A stretch of 64,000 nucleotides of DNA from Wenzhouxiangella sp042310355 (lineage in GTDB: Bacteria > Pseudomonadota > Gammaproteobacteria > Xanthomonadales > Wenzhouxiangellaceae). The stretch is from positions 1-64,000 of the forward strand of contig NZ_JBHJMR010000007.1 in assembly GCF_042310355.1 (NCBI RefSeq), given 5' to 3'. Positions 33,523 to 41,583 of this stretch are shown here, piece by piece. Made by a program: the position numbers and the translations under genes. The notes under the pieces were generated by a model. The model was not told the origin of the DNA and ran no database searches. It worked only from the letters and a program-made list of their open reading frames with translations. Each line of letters begins with the position of its first letter. Position 1 is the stretch's first letter.

Positions 33523-34521
33523 TCAGGGAGTTGCCACGAATCCATGTTTGCTCGACCCCCGAACCAGCGAGTGAGCGACCTCGCGGTTCGAGACTGGCAG
33601 GAAGGCGACCAGGTATTCCTCGGCCACGCTTTCCTTGATCTGGTGAACCACGACATGGGTGCCAGCGGAATCGACGACCACTTCGGCCACGCCCCAGGCA
33701 TTGGCCGCGGCAGCGCAGCCCGAACCTTCGCCGGCCGATCCGCTGCCGGAGCCGGCGACTTCGGTGGCGGAACCGCTGCCGGAGCCGGCCACGTCCGATC
33801 GACCCCCGACGCAACCTTCGCCCGCAGCGCCGCTGCCGGAACCGGCGACCATCGTCTGCGCGCCGCAACCCTCACCGGCGCTGCCGCTGCCCGAGCCGGC
33901 CACCATCAGCGAGGACGATCCGAAACAGCGCTCGCCGGCCGATCCACTGCCGGAGCCGGCCACCTCCGTGGAAGAGCCGCTGCCCGAACCGGCGACTTCG
34001 GTGGATGAACCGCTTCCGGAACCGGCCACTTCGGTCGAGGAACCGCTTCCGGAGCCGGCGACCATCAGTCCGGGAGCCGGCCGACAGTTCTCTCCGGCGC
34101 TGCCGCTACCCGAGCCGGCGACCATCAGCGACGATGAACCGCTGCATTTCTCGCCGGCCGATCCGCTGCCGGATCCGGCGACCATGGGCTCGAAGGCTGC
34201 GCCGGAGCCCTTCGGCCCGACGGCCGAATAAAGCGCGATCCGGTAGTAGCCCGAATCGTCGAGCATGTCACCCCGGCCCACGAGGATGCCGTCGCTGCCA
34301 TGGACCGACACGAACACTTGGTCGCCGCCGGCGGAAACCAGCACCTCGGGTTCGCTGGCGGTGGCATGGGCGGCAAACAGCGCCGCGGCCGCGAGCGAAA
34401 GCAGCGGCCACTTCCCACGCCGGCTGCCTGTTCCGGACTTCTCGATACCGGTTCCGCTCTTCTCGATACCGGTTCCGCTCTTGCCGATGCCCGTTCCGGA
34501 CTTTTCGATTGCATTGATCAT
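33523..34521 (-). CDS. Secreted Gly-Ser repeat protein of unknown function
   Basis: 332 residues. Before the signal core, residues 7-32 carry four copies of the heptad KSGTGI(E/G). A hydrophobic stretch (WPLLSLAAAALFAAHATA, 38-55) ends in a good signal-peptidase site (ATA-S-EPE). A short folded-looking domain follows (about 57-105). Then come ten repeats beginning VAGSGSGS (first at 114, last at 255), spaced 20 or 11 residues, six followed by a cysteine. A C-terminal domain (about 272-332, EVVVDSAGTHVVVHQIKE) ends the protein. Start ATG 34521 has a GAGGAG ribosome-binding site. Probably surface-exposed or periplasmic; I recognise no family. It is third gene of the EAL/DUF6502-like operon and has its own terminator. 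Confidence 0.85.
   Translation of the reverse strand: MINAIEKSGTGIGKSGTGIEKSGTGIEKSGTGSRRGKWPLLSLAAAALFAAHATASEPEVLVSAGGDQVFVSVHGSDGILVGRGDMLDDSGYYRIALYSAVGPKGSGAAFEPMVAGSGSGSAGEKCSGSSSLMVAGSGSGSAGENCRPAPGLMVAGSGSGSSTEVAGSGSGSSTEVAGSGSGSSTEVAGSGSGSAGERCFGSSSLMVAGSGSGSAGEGCGAQTMVAGSGSGAAGEGCVGGRSDVAGSGSGSATEVAGSGSGSAGEGSGCAAAANAWGVAEVVVDSAGTHVVVHQIKESVAEEYLVAFLPVSNREVAHSLVRGSSKHGFVATP
33715..34185 (-). repeat. Intragenic tandem repeats coding VAGSGSGS units
   Basis: Ten coding repeats in mixed 60-base and 33-base periods. Spacings between successive V residues are 20, 20, 11, 11, 11, 20, 18, 19 and 11 codons. The three central units (codons 154-186) are nearly identical, which suggests recent expansion by slippage or unequal recombination. 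All unit lengths keep the frame. Confidence 0.9.
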
Positions 34522-34574
34522 GGTTAACTCCTCGAGCTTTTTCTCAATTGAATTTGGGGGACGACCGGTTGCGT

Positions 34575-35435
34575 TCAGCCCGGTTGGATCGCGCCTTGGG
34601 GGGTGTTTTCCTCCCAGTAATACCAACCGATACCGACCGAACTTTCATTCGTTTCCGACGGCTTCTTCTCCTCGGATTCGAGGTACTGCTCCATCTCCAC
34701 GATGTGCCGTTCGAGAATCGCTCTGACCTCGGCACGGATGATCTCGACGCGCTCCTTGGGAATCCGGAACGACCAGCGATCCTGCTGCAGCCAGGACGGC
34801 GCCCCTTCCGGCACGCGGCTGGTGTTGTGCACCACCGCCCGGCCGAGCCGGTTGATCGCCAGGCTTCCGGCCTCGATCGCCGTCTTCTCCGAATCCTTGA
34901 CCGGCTTGTAGAACGGATCGATCAGGCGCACCCGGGTGTCGTTGTCGGTCAATTCGACATTGCCGCTCTCTAGCAGGCGGTCGAGCGCCGTTTGCGGCGT
35001 CACGGCCCGTCCGGCCGCCCGGCTTACCAAGCGCTGGAAAGTGCCCTGCGGCCCATGAACCAATAGCTCGGCGGCCGAGCCGTCCTCGTCGAGAAAGGCC
35101 TCGTCGTTGTTCCACATCTCCAGGATGTGCGCTTCCGAGCAAACGTCGGAGGGAACGTACTCGCGATCGGGATTCTCCTCGAACGCCTTGATGGCGCGGC
35201 CGTCCATGCCGCAAAGAAGCGCCAGCGCCGATCGAGTGACCTTGCGGTCGGGGTTCTGCGAATGCAGGTAGACCTTCGCCTCTTCGACGTAGATCTCGCG
35301 AACCAGGTTGACCAGTGCCGCGCAGGAAACGCGGCCGACGGCAAAACGAACGATCGGGCGAACCATGCGGGTCATCGCGTCGATCAGCCAGCTGATGTCC
35401 TGTCCGTGCTCTCCTTGTGCGAGTGCCTGGCCCAT
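34575..35435 (-). CDS. DUF6502-like winged-helix protein
   Basis: A 286-residue cytoplasmic protein. The N-terminal segment (MTRMVRPIVRFAVGRVSCAA, then LVNLVREIYVEEAK) and the KVTRSALALLCGMDGRAIKA helix-turn-helix-like stretch resemble the DUF6502 family, which I recall as putative DNA-binding proteins. The middle has RLLESGNVELTDNDTRVRLID, and the C-terminal helix is charged (RAEVRAILERHIVEMEQYLE). The ATG at 35435 lies one base after the stop of the EAL gene, so the two are translationally coupled. A transcriptional role that regulates the downstream repeat protein is an inference. Family assignment is moderate. Confidence 0.7.
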   Translation of the reverse strand: MGQALAQGEHGQDISWLIDAMTRMVRPIVRFAVGRVSCAALVNLVREIYVEEAKVYLHSQNPDRKVTRSALALLCGMDGRAIKAFEENPDREYVPSDVCSEAHILEMWNNDEAFLDEDGSAAELLVHGPQGTFQRLVSRAAGRAVTPQTALDRLLESGNVELTDNDTRVRLIDPFYKPVKDSEKTAIEAGSLAINRLGRAVVHNTSRVPEGAPSWLQQDRWSFRIPKERVEIIRAEVRAILERHIVEMEQYLESEEKKPSETNESSVGIGWYYWEENTPQGAIQPG

Positions 35436-35436
35436 C

Positions 35437-36183
35437 TCAGATCTCCAGCAGTTGGGGTTTCTGGTAATGGAAGCCCTGGGCGTAGTCCACATCCAGACCG
35501 CGCAGGGCCGCCACCTGTTGTGACGTTTCCACCCCTTCGGCAATGACGCCGGCACCCAGACCACGCCCCAGGGTCTTGATGCTTTCCACGATCGCCCGCT
35601 GATTGCGGTCGACATGAACGCCGTTGGTGACGCCGGTATCGATCTTGAGCAGATCGACAATGCCGGCTGCACAAAGATCGAAGCAATTGACGCGGCTCCC
35701 GAAGTCGTCGAGCGCGATCAGCACGCCCGCTCGCCGCAGCGTCTGGGCGTTGGCAACCAGGCTGCTCTTCTCCCGGCTGCGGCCGAACTCGATCAGCTCC
35801 AGGCATATGGAGTGGCCGGCGCGCGCCGCCGCCCCCTGGTACCTGAGCACGGTGTCGACGAACAGCCGGCTGGTCAGGGACTCCGGGTGCGTGTTGATGC
35901 TGACGCGGGTTGGCTCGTTCTGCTCCAACAGCCAGGCGGCCACTCGTTTGAAGACCTCCAGGTCCGTGTGCAGCACCGGCCGTTCGAGATAGAGCCGATC
36001 GATGAAATCCCCGGGCGACCAGTGCCGGTGTATTCCGCGCGGCCGGATCAGCGCCTCGTACCAGGGCTGATCACCGCCGAATCGGTCTCCGGGGGCGCCC
36101 AGCGCGCGAATCTCGTGAACGGCGAACGTGCAGAAGTCCGTCGTGGCCTGGAGTGGCGCCGTGTGGGCGACTTGAGCATCCAT
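35437..36183 (-). CDS. Stand-alone EAL-domain cyclic-di-GMP phosphodiesterase
   Basis: A 248-residue single EAL domain with no sensor or membrane segment. Most catalytic positions are kept: EALIR for EAL, Asn in SINTHPES, Glu in LELIEFG, DDFG in ALDDFGSRV, Lys in LLKIDTG, and Glu in IAEGVET. The loop sequence GSRVNCFDLCAAG is atypical (usual form GtGySSLsYL), so activity is plausible but not certain. The ATG at 36183 has AGGAAAAGGG upstream; longer in-frame starts are rejected. It is the first gene of a three-gene operon with the DUF6502-like and repeat-protein genes, suggesting c-di-GMP-linked control of a surface product. Confidence 0.85.
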   Translation of the reverse strand: MDAQVAHTAPLQATTDFCTFAVHEIRALGAPGDRFGGDQPWYEALIRPRGIHRHWSPGDFIDRLYLERPVLHTDLEVFKRVAAWLLEQNEPTRVSINTHPESLTSRLFVDTVLRYQGAAARAGHSICLELIEFGRSREKSSLVANAQTLRRAGVLIALDDFGSRVNCFDLCAAGIVDLLKIDTGVTNGVHVDRNQRAIVESIKTLGRGLGAGVIAEGVETSQQVAALRGLDVDYAQGFHYQKPQLLEI

Positions 36184-36265
36184 CCCTTTTCCTCGTTTCT
36201 GGCGTTTGCCAAATCTGGTAATTGACAATAACGGCATTTGCCAGAAATTGCAATAAGCGACCCGA

Positions 36266-36292
36266 AAAAAATGCTCACAAGCGCTTGTGAGC
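36266..36292. promoter_or_regulatory. Perfect 20-bp palindrome in the divergent promoter region
   Basis: GCTCACAAGC-GCTTGTGAGC at 36273-36292 is fully self-complementary with a central CG and the AAGCGCTT core typical of LacI/GalR-type operators. On the minus strand it is followed by ATTTTTTT, so it could also act as a terminator or attenuator in the EAL-operon leader. On the plus strand it overlaps a possible -35 (TTGTGA 36285-36290, 18-bp spacing, TACTGT 36309-36314) of the ABC-transporter operon. No LacI-type regulator lies in the window. Confidence 0.6.
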
Positions 36293-36393
36293 AGTCGACG
36301 CCTTCCGCTACTGTTAGGCCAGCGCATCCGCTCCACCAACTCGATGACTGGGCAGGCATGCGGTATTCTTTCTTTATTTTCAGGGAGTTGACC

Positions 36394-38181
36394 ATGCTCA
36401 ATGCGCGTCTGGCCGCCCTGATGTTCGCCCTGACACTAGTGGCGGGCTGCCAGCAGTCGAATCAGCAGGCCAGTGGTGCGGAGAAGGTCTACCGGCATGC
36501 CATCGACGGGGCGCCCGCCACCCTCGACCCAGCGCATGCGGGCGATGTCTACGCGGCCACCCTGGTCAAGAACCTGTTCGACACGCTCTACCGCTACAAG
36601 TATCTGGAGCGGCCCTACGCGCTCACGCCCAACCTGGCCGCGGGCTTTCCCGAAGTTTCCGAGGACGGCCGCGTGTACGAAATCCGTCTGCGAGACGACG
36701 CGCGATTCGCCGATGACCCCGCCTTCGAAGGCGGCCAGGGTCGTGCCGTGACGGCGCAGGACGTGGTCTATTCGCTCAAGCGGCATTTCATGGCTGAAAC
36801 GCGATCGCGGGGGGCATGGCTGTGGCGCGACCGCATCGTGGGCCTGGACGAAGACGTCACGCTCGACAGCGCCGACCAGGCGGTAGAGGGGCTCCAGGCG
36901 GTAGACGAGTCCACGCTGAGGATCCGGTTGAACGAGCCTTACCCCCAGTTCACGCACACGCTGGCCACCGCACTTTCGGCGATTGTCCCGCGCGAAGCCG
37001 TCGAGCACTACGGATCGCGCTTTGGCGCCCGGCCGGTGGGCTCGGGTCCGTTCGTGCTGACGCAGTTCGACGAAGCCCGGGCCGTGCTCGAACCCAACCC
37101 GCATTTCGATCGCGGCCCGATCGACCTGCACGCGGAAGGCTTTGACGCGGAGCAACACGCGCGCTTCGGGCTCGAGCCGATCGACGGGCAGCCCTACCCG
37201 CTGCTGGATCGCCTGGAAGTCCACTTCATCACCGAACCGACGGCGCGCTGGAGCAGCTTCGAGTCAAGCCGCGGCGTCGACGTCGTGATGGTTCCGCCGG
37301 AAATGGCCGAGCGCGTCCTCGAGGCGCGCCAACCCCTGTCCCTGAAGCCCGGCATCCGGGAGCGCTACCACAGCCAGGCCGGACTCGAAGCCGGGTTCGT
37401 GTTCCTGGGCTTCGACCTGTCCAACCCGGCCATCGGCTACAACGACGATCCGCAGCGCCAGCAGCGCAACCGGGCCCTGCGTTGCGCCATGCGCGACGCC
37501 TTCGACTGGACGGCCCGAAACCGCGCCTTCTACCACGGGCTCGGCCGCGTCTTTCCCGGCGTCGTGCCGCCGATGCTGGATGCATACGACGCCGCCGGCG
37601 ACATGAGCTCCATCGCCCACCGCCCGGAGCGTGCACGCGAACGCCTCGAGGCGGCCGGCTGGCGGCCCGAGTCGCTGCCGCACCTGTCCTACGGGCTCGA
37701 AGCCAGTGTCCAGCAGCGCCAGATGTTCGAGCAGTTTCGCGCCTGGATGCAGGCCATCGGCTTTCCGCCGGGTCACTTCGAACCGCGCACCTTCGCCAGC
37801 TTCGGCGAATACTCGCGCGCCATCGGTCAGCGGGACCTCGATATCTTCCTGATGGGCTGGACACTCGCCTACCCCGACGCCCAGTACGCCCTTCAACTCT
37901 TCTATGGCCCCAACGCCGCACCCGGCGCAAACGGCACCAACTACGCCAATGACGAGTTCGACCGCCTGTTCGAACGCGCCTCACGCATGTCGTCCGGGCC
38001 GGAGCGAAGGGAGCTTTATCGACGGCTCAACCGCATGGTGATCGACGATTGCGTCGTCATCGGCTCCCTCGCGCGCACCCGGCTGCACCTGTGGAAAAGA
38101 CACGTGCGCATGCTTCCCGACCGCGAAATGGTCGGCGGCTTCTTCCTGCGCTTCGTCGATGTCACCGGCAAGCGGCCGTGA
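36394..38181 (+). CDS. Peptide-type ABC transporter substrate-binding lipoprotein
   Basis: A 595-residue SBP_bac_5 (cluster C) solute-binding protein. A lipoprotein signal ends in LVAGC (Cys at about 19). The mature protein starts with the family pattern KVYRHAIDGAPATLDPAHAG, and GSGPFVLTQFDEARAVLEPN and YAnDEFDRLFERA-type segments follow. Peptides, or less often other solutes, are bound in the periplasm. The ATG at 36394 follows AGGGAG. It is the first gene of an operon with two permeases. The gene overlaps the permease start by 4 bases. The exact ligand is unknown. Confidence 0.92.
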   Translation: MLNARLAALMFALTLVAGCQQSNQQASGAEKVYRHAIDGAPATLDPAHAGDVYAATLVKNLFDTLYRYKYLERPYALTPNLAAGFPEVSEDGRVYEIRLRDDARFADDPAFEGGQGRAVTAQDVVYSLKRHFMAETRSRGAWLWRDRIVGLDEDVTLDSADQAVEGLQAVDESTLRIRLNEPYPQFTHTLATALSAIVPREAVEHYGSRFGARPVGSGPFVLTQFDEARAVLEPNPHFDRGPIDLHAEGFDAEQHARFGLEPIDGQPYPLLDRLEVHFITEPTARWSSFESSRGVDVVMVPPEMAERVLEARQPLSLKPGIRERYHSQAGLEAGFVFLGFDLSNPAIGYNDDPQRQQRNRALRCAMRDAFDWTARNRAFYHGLGRVFPGVVPPMLDAYDAAGDMSSIAHRPERARERLEAAGWRPESLPHLSYGLEASVQQRQMFEQFRAWMQAIGFPPGHFEPRTFASFGEYSRAIGQRDLDIFLMGWTLAYPDAQYALQLFYGPNAAPGANGTNYANDEFDRLFERASRMSSGPERRELYRRLNRMVIDDCVVIGSLARTRLHLWKRHVRMLPDREMVGGFFLRFVDVTGKRP

Positions 38182-39137
38182 AAGGGGATGAATCGCCGGG
38201 CCGGTATGCCATGCAGCGCATACTCGGCATCCTGCCCCTGCTGCTGGGCGTGACGCTCCTGAGTTTTACGCTGACGGTCCACTTCGGGCCGGATCCCGCC
38301 TGGGAGCAACTCGGACGCAACCCCACCCCCGCCCAGATCGAGCAAGTGCGCACGGAACTCGGCCAGGACCGCATGTTCCTGCTGCGCTACGGCGACTACC
38401 TGGCCCGCATCGCGCGCCTGGAGTTCGGCTCGAGCTACGCCAGCGGTGAGCCGGTCGGCGAACTGCTGGCACGAACCGCGCCGGTGACGCTCGCCCTGCT
38501 GACGCCCGGGTTCATTCTGGGCATCGCAGTGGCGCTGATGCTCGCGCTGGCGGCGGCCTGGCGACCGGGAAGCCGGCTTGATCGCTTCTGCGATATCGCG
38601 TCGGCCGGCAGCATGAGCCTTTCGCTGGTCATCATCTTCATCGGCCTGCAGGCCGTGTTCGGCGTCTGGCTTGACTGGTTCCCGGTGCGCGGCTGGCGAG
38701 CCGACAGCACGGGAGCCTACCTGCAGCACGTGAGCGTGCCGACCCTTGCCCTGATCGCGGCAAACCTGGGCTACAACCTGCGCTTCTTTCGCACCATCTT
38801 CCGCGACGTGCTCACCGATGCCCCGGTGCGCACGGCCCGGGCCTACGGCATGCCGGCCCGACGGATCATCACCGGCTATGTGCTTCGGGCCGCGGCCCCG
38901 CCGATTCTCACCCGCGTGCTGGTGGCCATCCCGCTGATCCTGATTTCGGGCAGCCTGATCATCGAGTCCCATTTCGGCATTCCCGGCATGGGCCGGGCCA
39001 CCTGGAACGCCATACTCACCGGCGACCAGCCGGTGCTGATGGCCGTCGTCAGCCTCTCGTCGATCCTGTTCGTGCTGGCCCTCGCCGCCACGGATGCGTC
39101 GACCGCATGGTTCGACCCCAGGTCGCGCGACGCATGA
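38178..39137 (+). CDS. ABC transporter permease, DppB type
   Basis: About 319 residues and six predicted membrane helices, starting with MQRILGILPLLLGVTLLSFT at the first helix. The EAA-like cytoplasmic loop RTARAYGMPARRIITGYVLR and the closing ESHFGIPGMGRATWNAI are as in DppB/OppB. The GTG at 38178 overlaps the previous stop (GTGA); an ATG at 38211 is an alternative that removes 11 residues. It forms the pore with the next permease. The matching ATPase genes are absent from this operon. Confidence 0.9.
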   Translation: MKGDESPGRYAMQRILGILPLLLGVTLLSFTLTVHFGPDPAWEQLGRNPTPAQIEQVRTELGQDRMFLLRYGDYLARIARLEFGSSYASGEPVGELLARTAPVTLALLTPGFILGIAVALMLALAAAWRPGSRLDRFCDIASAGSMSLSLVIIFIGLQAVFGVWLDWFPVRGWRADSTGAYLQHVSVPTLALIAANLGYNLRFFRTIFRDVLTDAPVRTARAYGMPARRIITGYVLRAAAPPILTRVLVAIPLILISGSLIIESHFGIPGMGRATWNAILTGDQPVLMAVVSLSSILFVLALAATDASTAWFDPRSRDA

Positions 39138-40012
39138 GCCGGCCCTGGCCCAAATCAGGTCCCGGCGAACGCCTGGCGCTCCTTGTGGTGCTTGCCTACC
39201 TGGCGGGCGCCGTCGGCGTCTGGACCGGGCTATGGGGCGGCGACTGGGCAGCCATCAGCGGCGCGCTGCGGGAGCCGCCTTCCGCGCAGCACTGGCTGGG
39301 CACCAATCGACTCGGCCAAGATGTCTTCGAGCGCCTGCTGGCGGGCACGGCCACCGCCTTCGAAGTCGGCATCCTGGTCGCCCTGGCGTCGGTTCTCATC
39401 GGCGCGCTGATCGGTGGCCTGGCCGGTTACTTCGCGCACCGCCGCATCGACGCGGTGGCGACCTGGCTGATCGGCACCATCGACGCCGTCCCCTTCTATC
39501 TCTTCGTGGCCGCCGTCTCCTTCGCCCTGCAGGGCTGGTCGGGCGCCATGCACCTGGCGATGATCACGAGCTTCTGGACGCTAACCGCAAGACTGGTGCG
39601 CACCGAGACCATCCGCCTGAGAAAGCGCGAGTTCGTCACGGCCGCCCGCGTCAGCGGCCTGAACGCGCGGCAAATCATCCTGCGCCACATCCTGCCCAAC
39701 ACCGCCCCGGTCCTGCTGGTACAGACTTCCCTGGTTTTTGTCGCCGCCATCAAGGCCGAGGTGGTGCTCAGCTTTCTCGGTATCGGCCTGCAGGACTCCA
39801 TCAGTTGGGGCATCATGATCGCCGAAGCCGGTCAGGAAATCCTGGCCGGCCACTACATGAACTTCATTGCCGCATCGCTGGCGCTGTTCGCGCTCGTGCT
39901 GTCGATCAATCAGCTGACCGACCGGCTGCAGGAAAGACTCGACCCGCGAGCCCGCCGCACCGCGACCCGGCGCAGCCTGCACACCGCCACCCAGCCAAGG
40001 GGATTATCATGA
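39134..40012 (+). CDS. ABC transporter permease, DppC type
   Basis: A 292-residue permease. It carries the OppC/DppC N-terminal landmark HWLGTNRLGQDVFERLLAG, the EAA loop EFVTAARVSGLNARQIILRH, and the end segment GIGLQDSISWGIMIAEAG. The ATG at 39134 overlaps the DppB-type gene by 4 bases. After it the operon continues not with ATPases but with a lipoprotein and an apbE homologue, so the transporter must borrow ATPase subunits encoded elsewhere or be incomplete. Confidence 0.9.
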   Translation: MSRPWPKSGPGERLALLVVLAYLAGAVGVWTGLWGGDWAAISGALREPPSAQHWLGTNRLGQDVFERLLAGTATAFEVGILVALASVLIGALIGGLAGYFAHRRIDAVATWLIGTIDAVPFYLFVAAVSFALQGWSGAMHLAMITSFWTLTARLVRTETIRLRKREFVTAARVSGLNARQIILRHILPNTAPVLLVQTSLVFVAAIKAEVVLSFLGIGLQDSISWGIMIAEAGQEILAGHYMNFIAASLALFALVLSINQLTDRLQERLDPRARRTATRRSLHTATQPRGLS

Positions 40013-40521
40013 CCGCCTCACAAGATCTGTACAGGGGGCTGGACAAACGCGTGACCATCTTGACCGGTCGAATCCATGGGCTGCTGCTGGTGCTAGCGCT
40101 GCTGACCGCCTGCAGCGGCAACCTGCGCGAAGTGCTCGGCGAACCGCCCCAGGTTTCGCTCAGCGGGCTCGAGCGGCAGGCCGACAGCGTGACCCTCGAG
40201 CTATCGGTTCGCAACGTCAACGACGAAGCCCTGCGGCTGAGCGGCGCTTCGGTCGACCTGGTGCTCGACGGCCAGCCGCTCGCCGCGGGCAGCCGGGAAC
40301 TGACGCTGAGAATTTCCGCGCGCGGTCGTGAAACCCTGCGTTTTTCCCTGCCGGCCGAACCGGACGGCCTCGAGGCCCTGCAGCGTCTCGCCAAAGGAGG
40401 CGCAAACCGCCTGCCCTGGACGCTGCAGGCGCGACTGACAACGGAAGGCGGCCGCGATCGAGTCACCGAGGCCGAGGGGTGGCTGCACCCGGTGCCGGGG
40501 CAGCCCGACCGCTTCCGCTGA
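40009..40521 (+). CDS. LEA-type-2-like lipoprotein
   Basis: A 170-residue predicted lipoprotein. The signal ends in LLTAC (Cys near residue 35), after a rather long N-terminal region, and a downstream start is possible but none is clearly better. The mature domain has the alternating pattern VSLSGLERQADSVTLELSVR then NVNDEALRLSGASVDLVLDG, which fits the WHy/LEA14 (late embryogenesis abundant type 2) beta-sandwich. Function in bacteria is unclear. It overlaps the permease gene by 4 bases and abuts apbE, indicating one transcript. Confidence 0.75.
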   Translation: MTASQDLYRGLDKRVTILTGRIHGLLLVLALLTACSGNLREVLGEPPQVSLSGLERQADSVTLELSVRNVNDEALRLSGASVDLVLDGQPLAAGSRELTLRISARGRETLRFSLPAEPDGLEALQRLAKGGANRLPWTLQARLTTEGGRDRVTEAEGWLHPVPGQPDRFR

Positions 40522-41583
40522 ATGCGTGTCGGTCTGCACGCGGCCGCGCTGGCGGCGCTCGCACTGACGGCCTGCGAACACCAGCCTGAACTCGTCCACC
40601 ATCGTATTGCCGCGTTCGGCAGCGAAGTCAACGTGACCCTGCGCGCCGGACAACAAGCCGACGCGGCCGTCGCCGCCGTCGATCGCGAGCTCCAGGCCAT
40701 GCATCGTCGCTGGCACGCCTGGGAGGCGGGCCGGCTGACCGAGATCAACCAGGCACTGGCCGCGGGACGGCGCATCGAGCTGAACCCCGAGGCCGTGGCG
40801 ATCATCGAGCGCGCGCGGGCGCTGGAACATGCCAGCGGGGGCTTGTTCAACCCCGCCATCGGCCGCTTGCTCGCCCTGTGGGGTTTCCATGCCAGCGAGT
40901 TACCGGTCGGCCCACCACCGCCGGCCACCGCCATCAATGCGCTGCTGGCGCAATCGCCGGGCATGCGCGACCTGGAGATCCGGGACGGCACGCTGGCGAG
41001 CCGCAACCGGGCGGTACAACTCGACTTTGGCGCCTACATCAAGGGTGTCGCGGTCGAGCGCGCCCTGGCCATCCTGGCCCGGGCCGGCATCGAGCACGCC
41101 ATCGTCAACGCCGGCGGCGATCTCGGGGTGATCGGTCGCCGCGGCAATCGACCATGGCGGGCCGCCGTCGAGCACCCCGACGGTGAAGGCGGTCGCTATC
41201 TCGCCGACCTCACGGTCGAGGACGGGGAATTCGTCTTTACCTCGGGCAACTACCGGCGTTACCGGCAGGGCGAGGGCATCCGCTACGGTCACATCATCGA
41301 CCCGCGCACCGGCTACCCGGCCGACGGCGTACGCTCGATCACGGTCATCGCCAGGGATGGCGCAATCGCCGATGCGGCCGCCACTGCCCTGGCGGTCGCC
41401 GATGCCGGCGAGTGGCGGGCGATCGCCGCCAGCATGGGCGTCGACGCGGTGATGCGGGTGGATGCCAACGGCCACATCGTCGTCACACGCGGCATGGCCG
41501 AGCGGGTCCGATGGCACCAACAACCCGACCATCTGCGGGTCGTCTCACTCGAGAACACGGCCCCCGCAGAAGCGCTCCAGTAG
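40522..41583 (+). CDS. apbE: FAD:protein FMN transferase ApbE
   Basis: A 353-residue lipoprotein-type ApbE that attaches FMN to threonine in flavoproteins such as NqrB, NqrC and RnfG. The signal ends in ALTAC (Cys at about 18). Visible motifs are DFGAYIKGVAVERAL (usual D-x-GGIAKGyaVD), NAGGDLGV, FTSGNYRRY and HIIDPRTGYPADG. The ATG immediately follows the previous stop. The last 39 bases overlap the end of the convergent CHASE-GGDEF-EAL gene. Its flavoprotein target is not in this window. Confidence 0.92.
   Translation: MRVGLHAAALAALALTACEHQPELVHHRIAAFGSEVNVTLRAGQQADAAVAAVDRELQAMHRRWHAWEAGRLTEINQALAAGRRIELNPEAVAIIERARALEHASGGLFNPAIGRLLALWGFHASELPVGPPPPATAINALLAQSPGMRDLEIRDGTLASRNRAVQLDFGAYIKGVAVERALAILARAGIEHAIVNAGGDLGVIGRRGNRPWRAAVEHPDGEGGRYLADLTVEDGEFVFTSGNYRRYRQGEGIRYGHIIDPRTGYPADGVRSITVIARDGAIADAAATALAVADAGEWRAIAASMGVDAVMRVDANGHIVVTRGMAERVRWHQQPDHLRVVSLENTAPAEALQ

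Noticed and set aside
33659..34231. Plus-strand frame coding Pro-Glu-Pro repeats (PLPEPATS) opposite the Gly-Ser repeat protein
   Set aside because: The minus strand has a good ribosome-binding site, a signal peptide, operon context and an intrinsic terminator in the right place. The plus-strand frame has none of these and is the mirror of the repeat.
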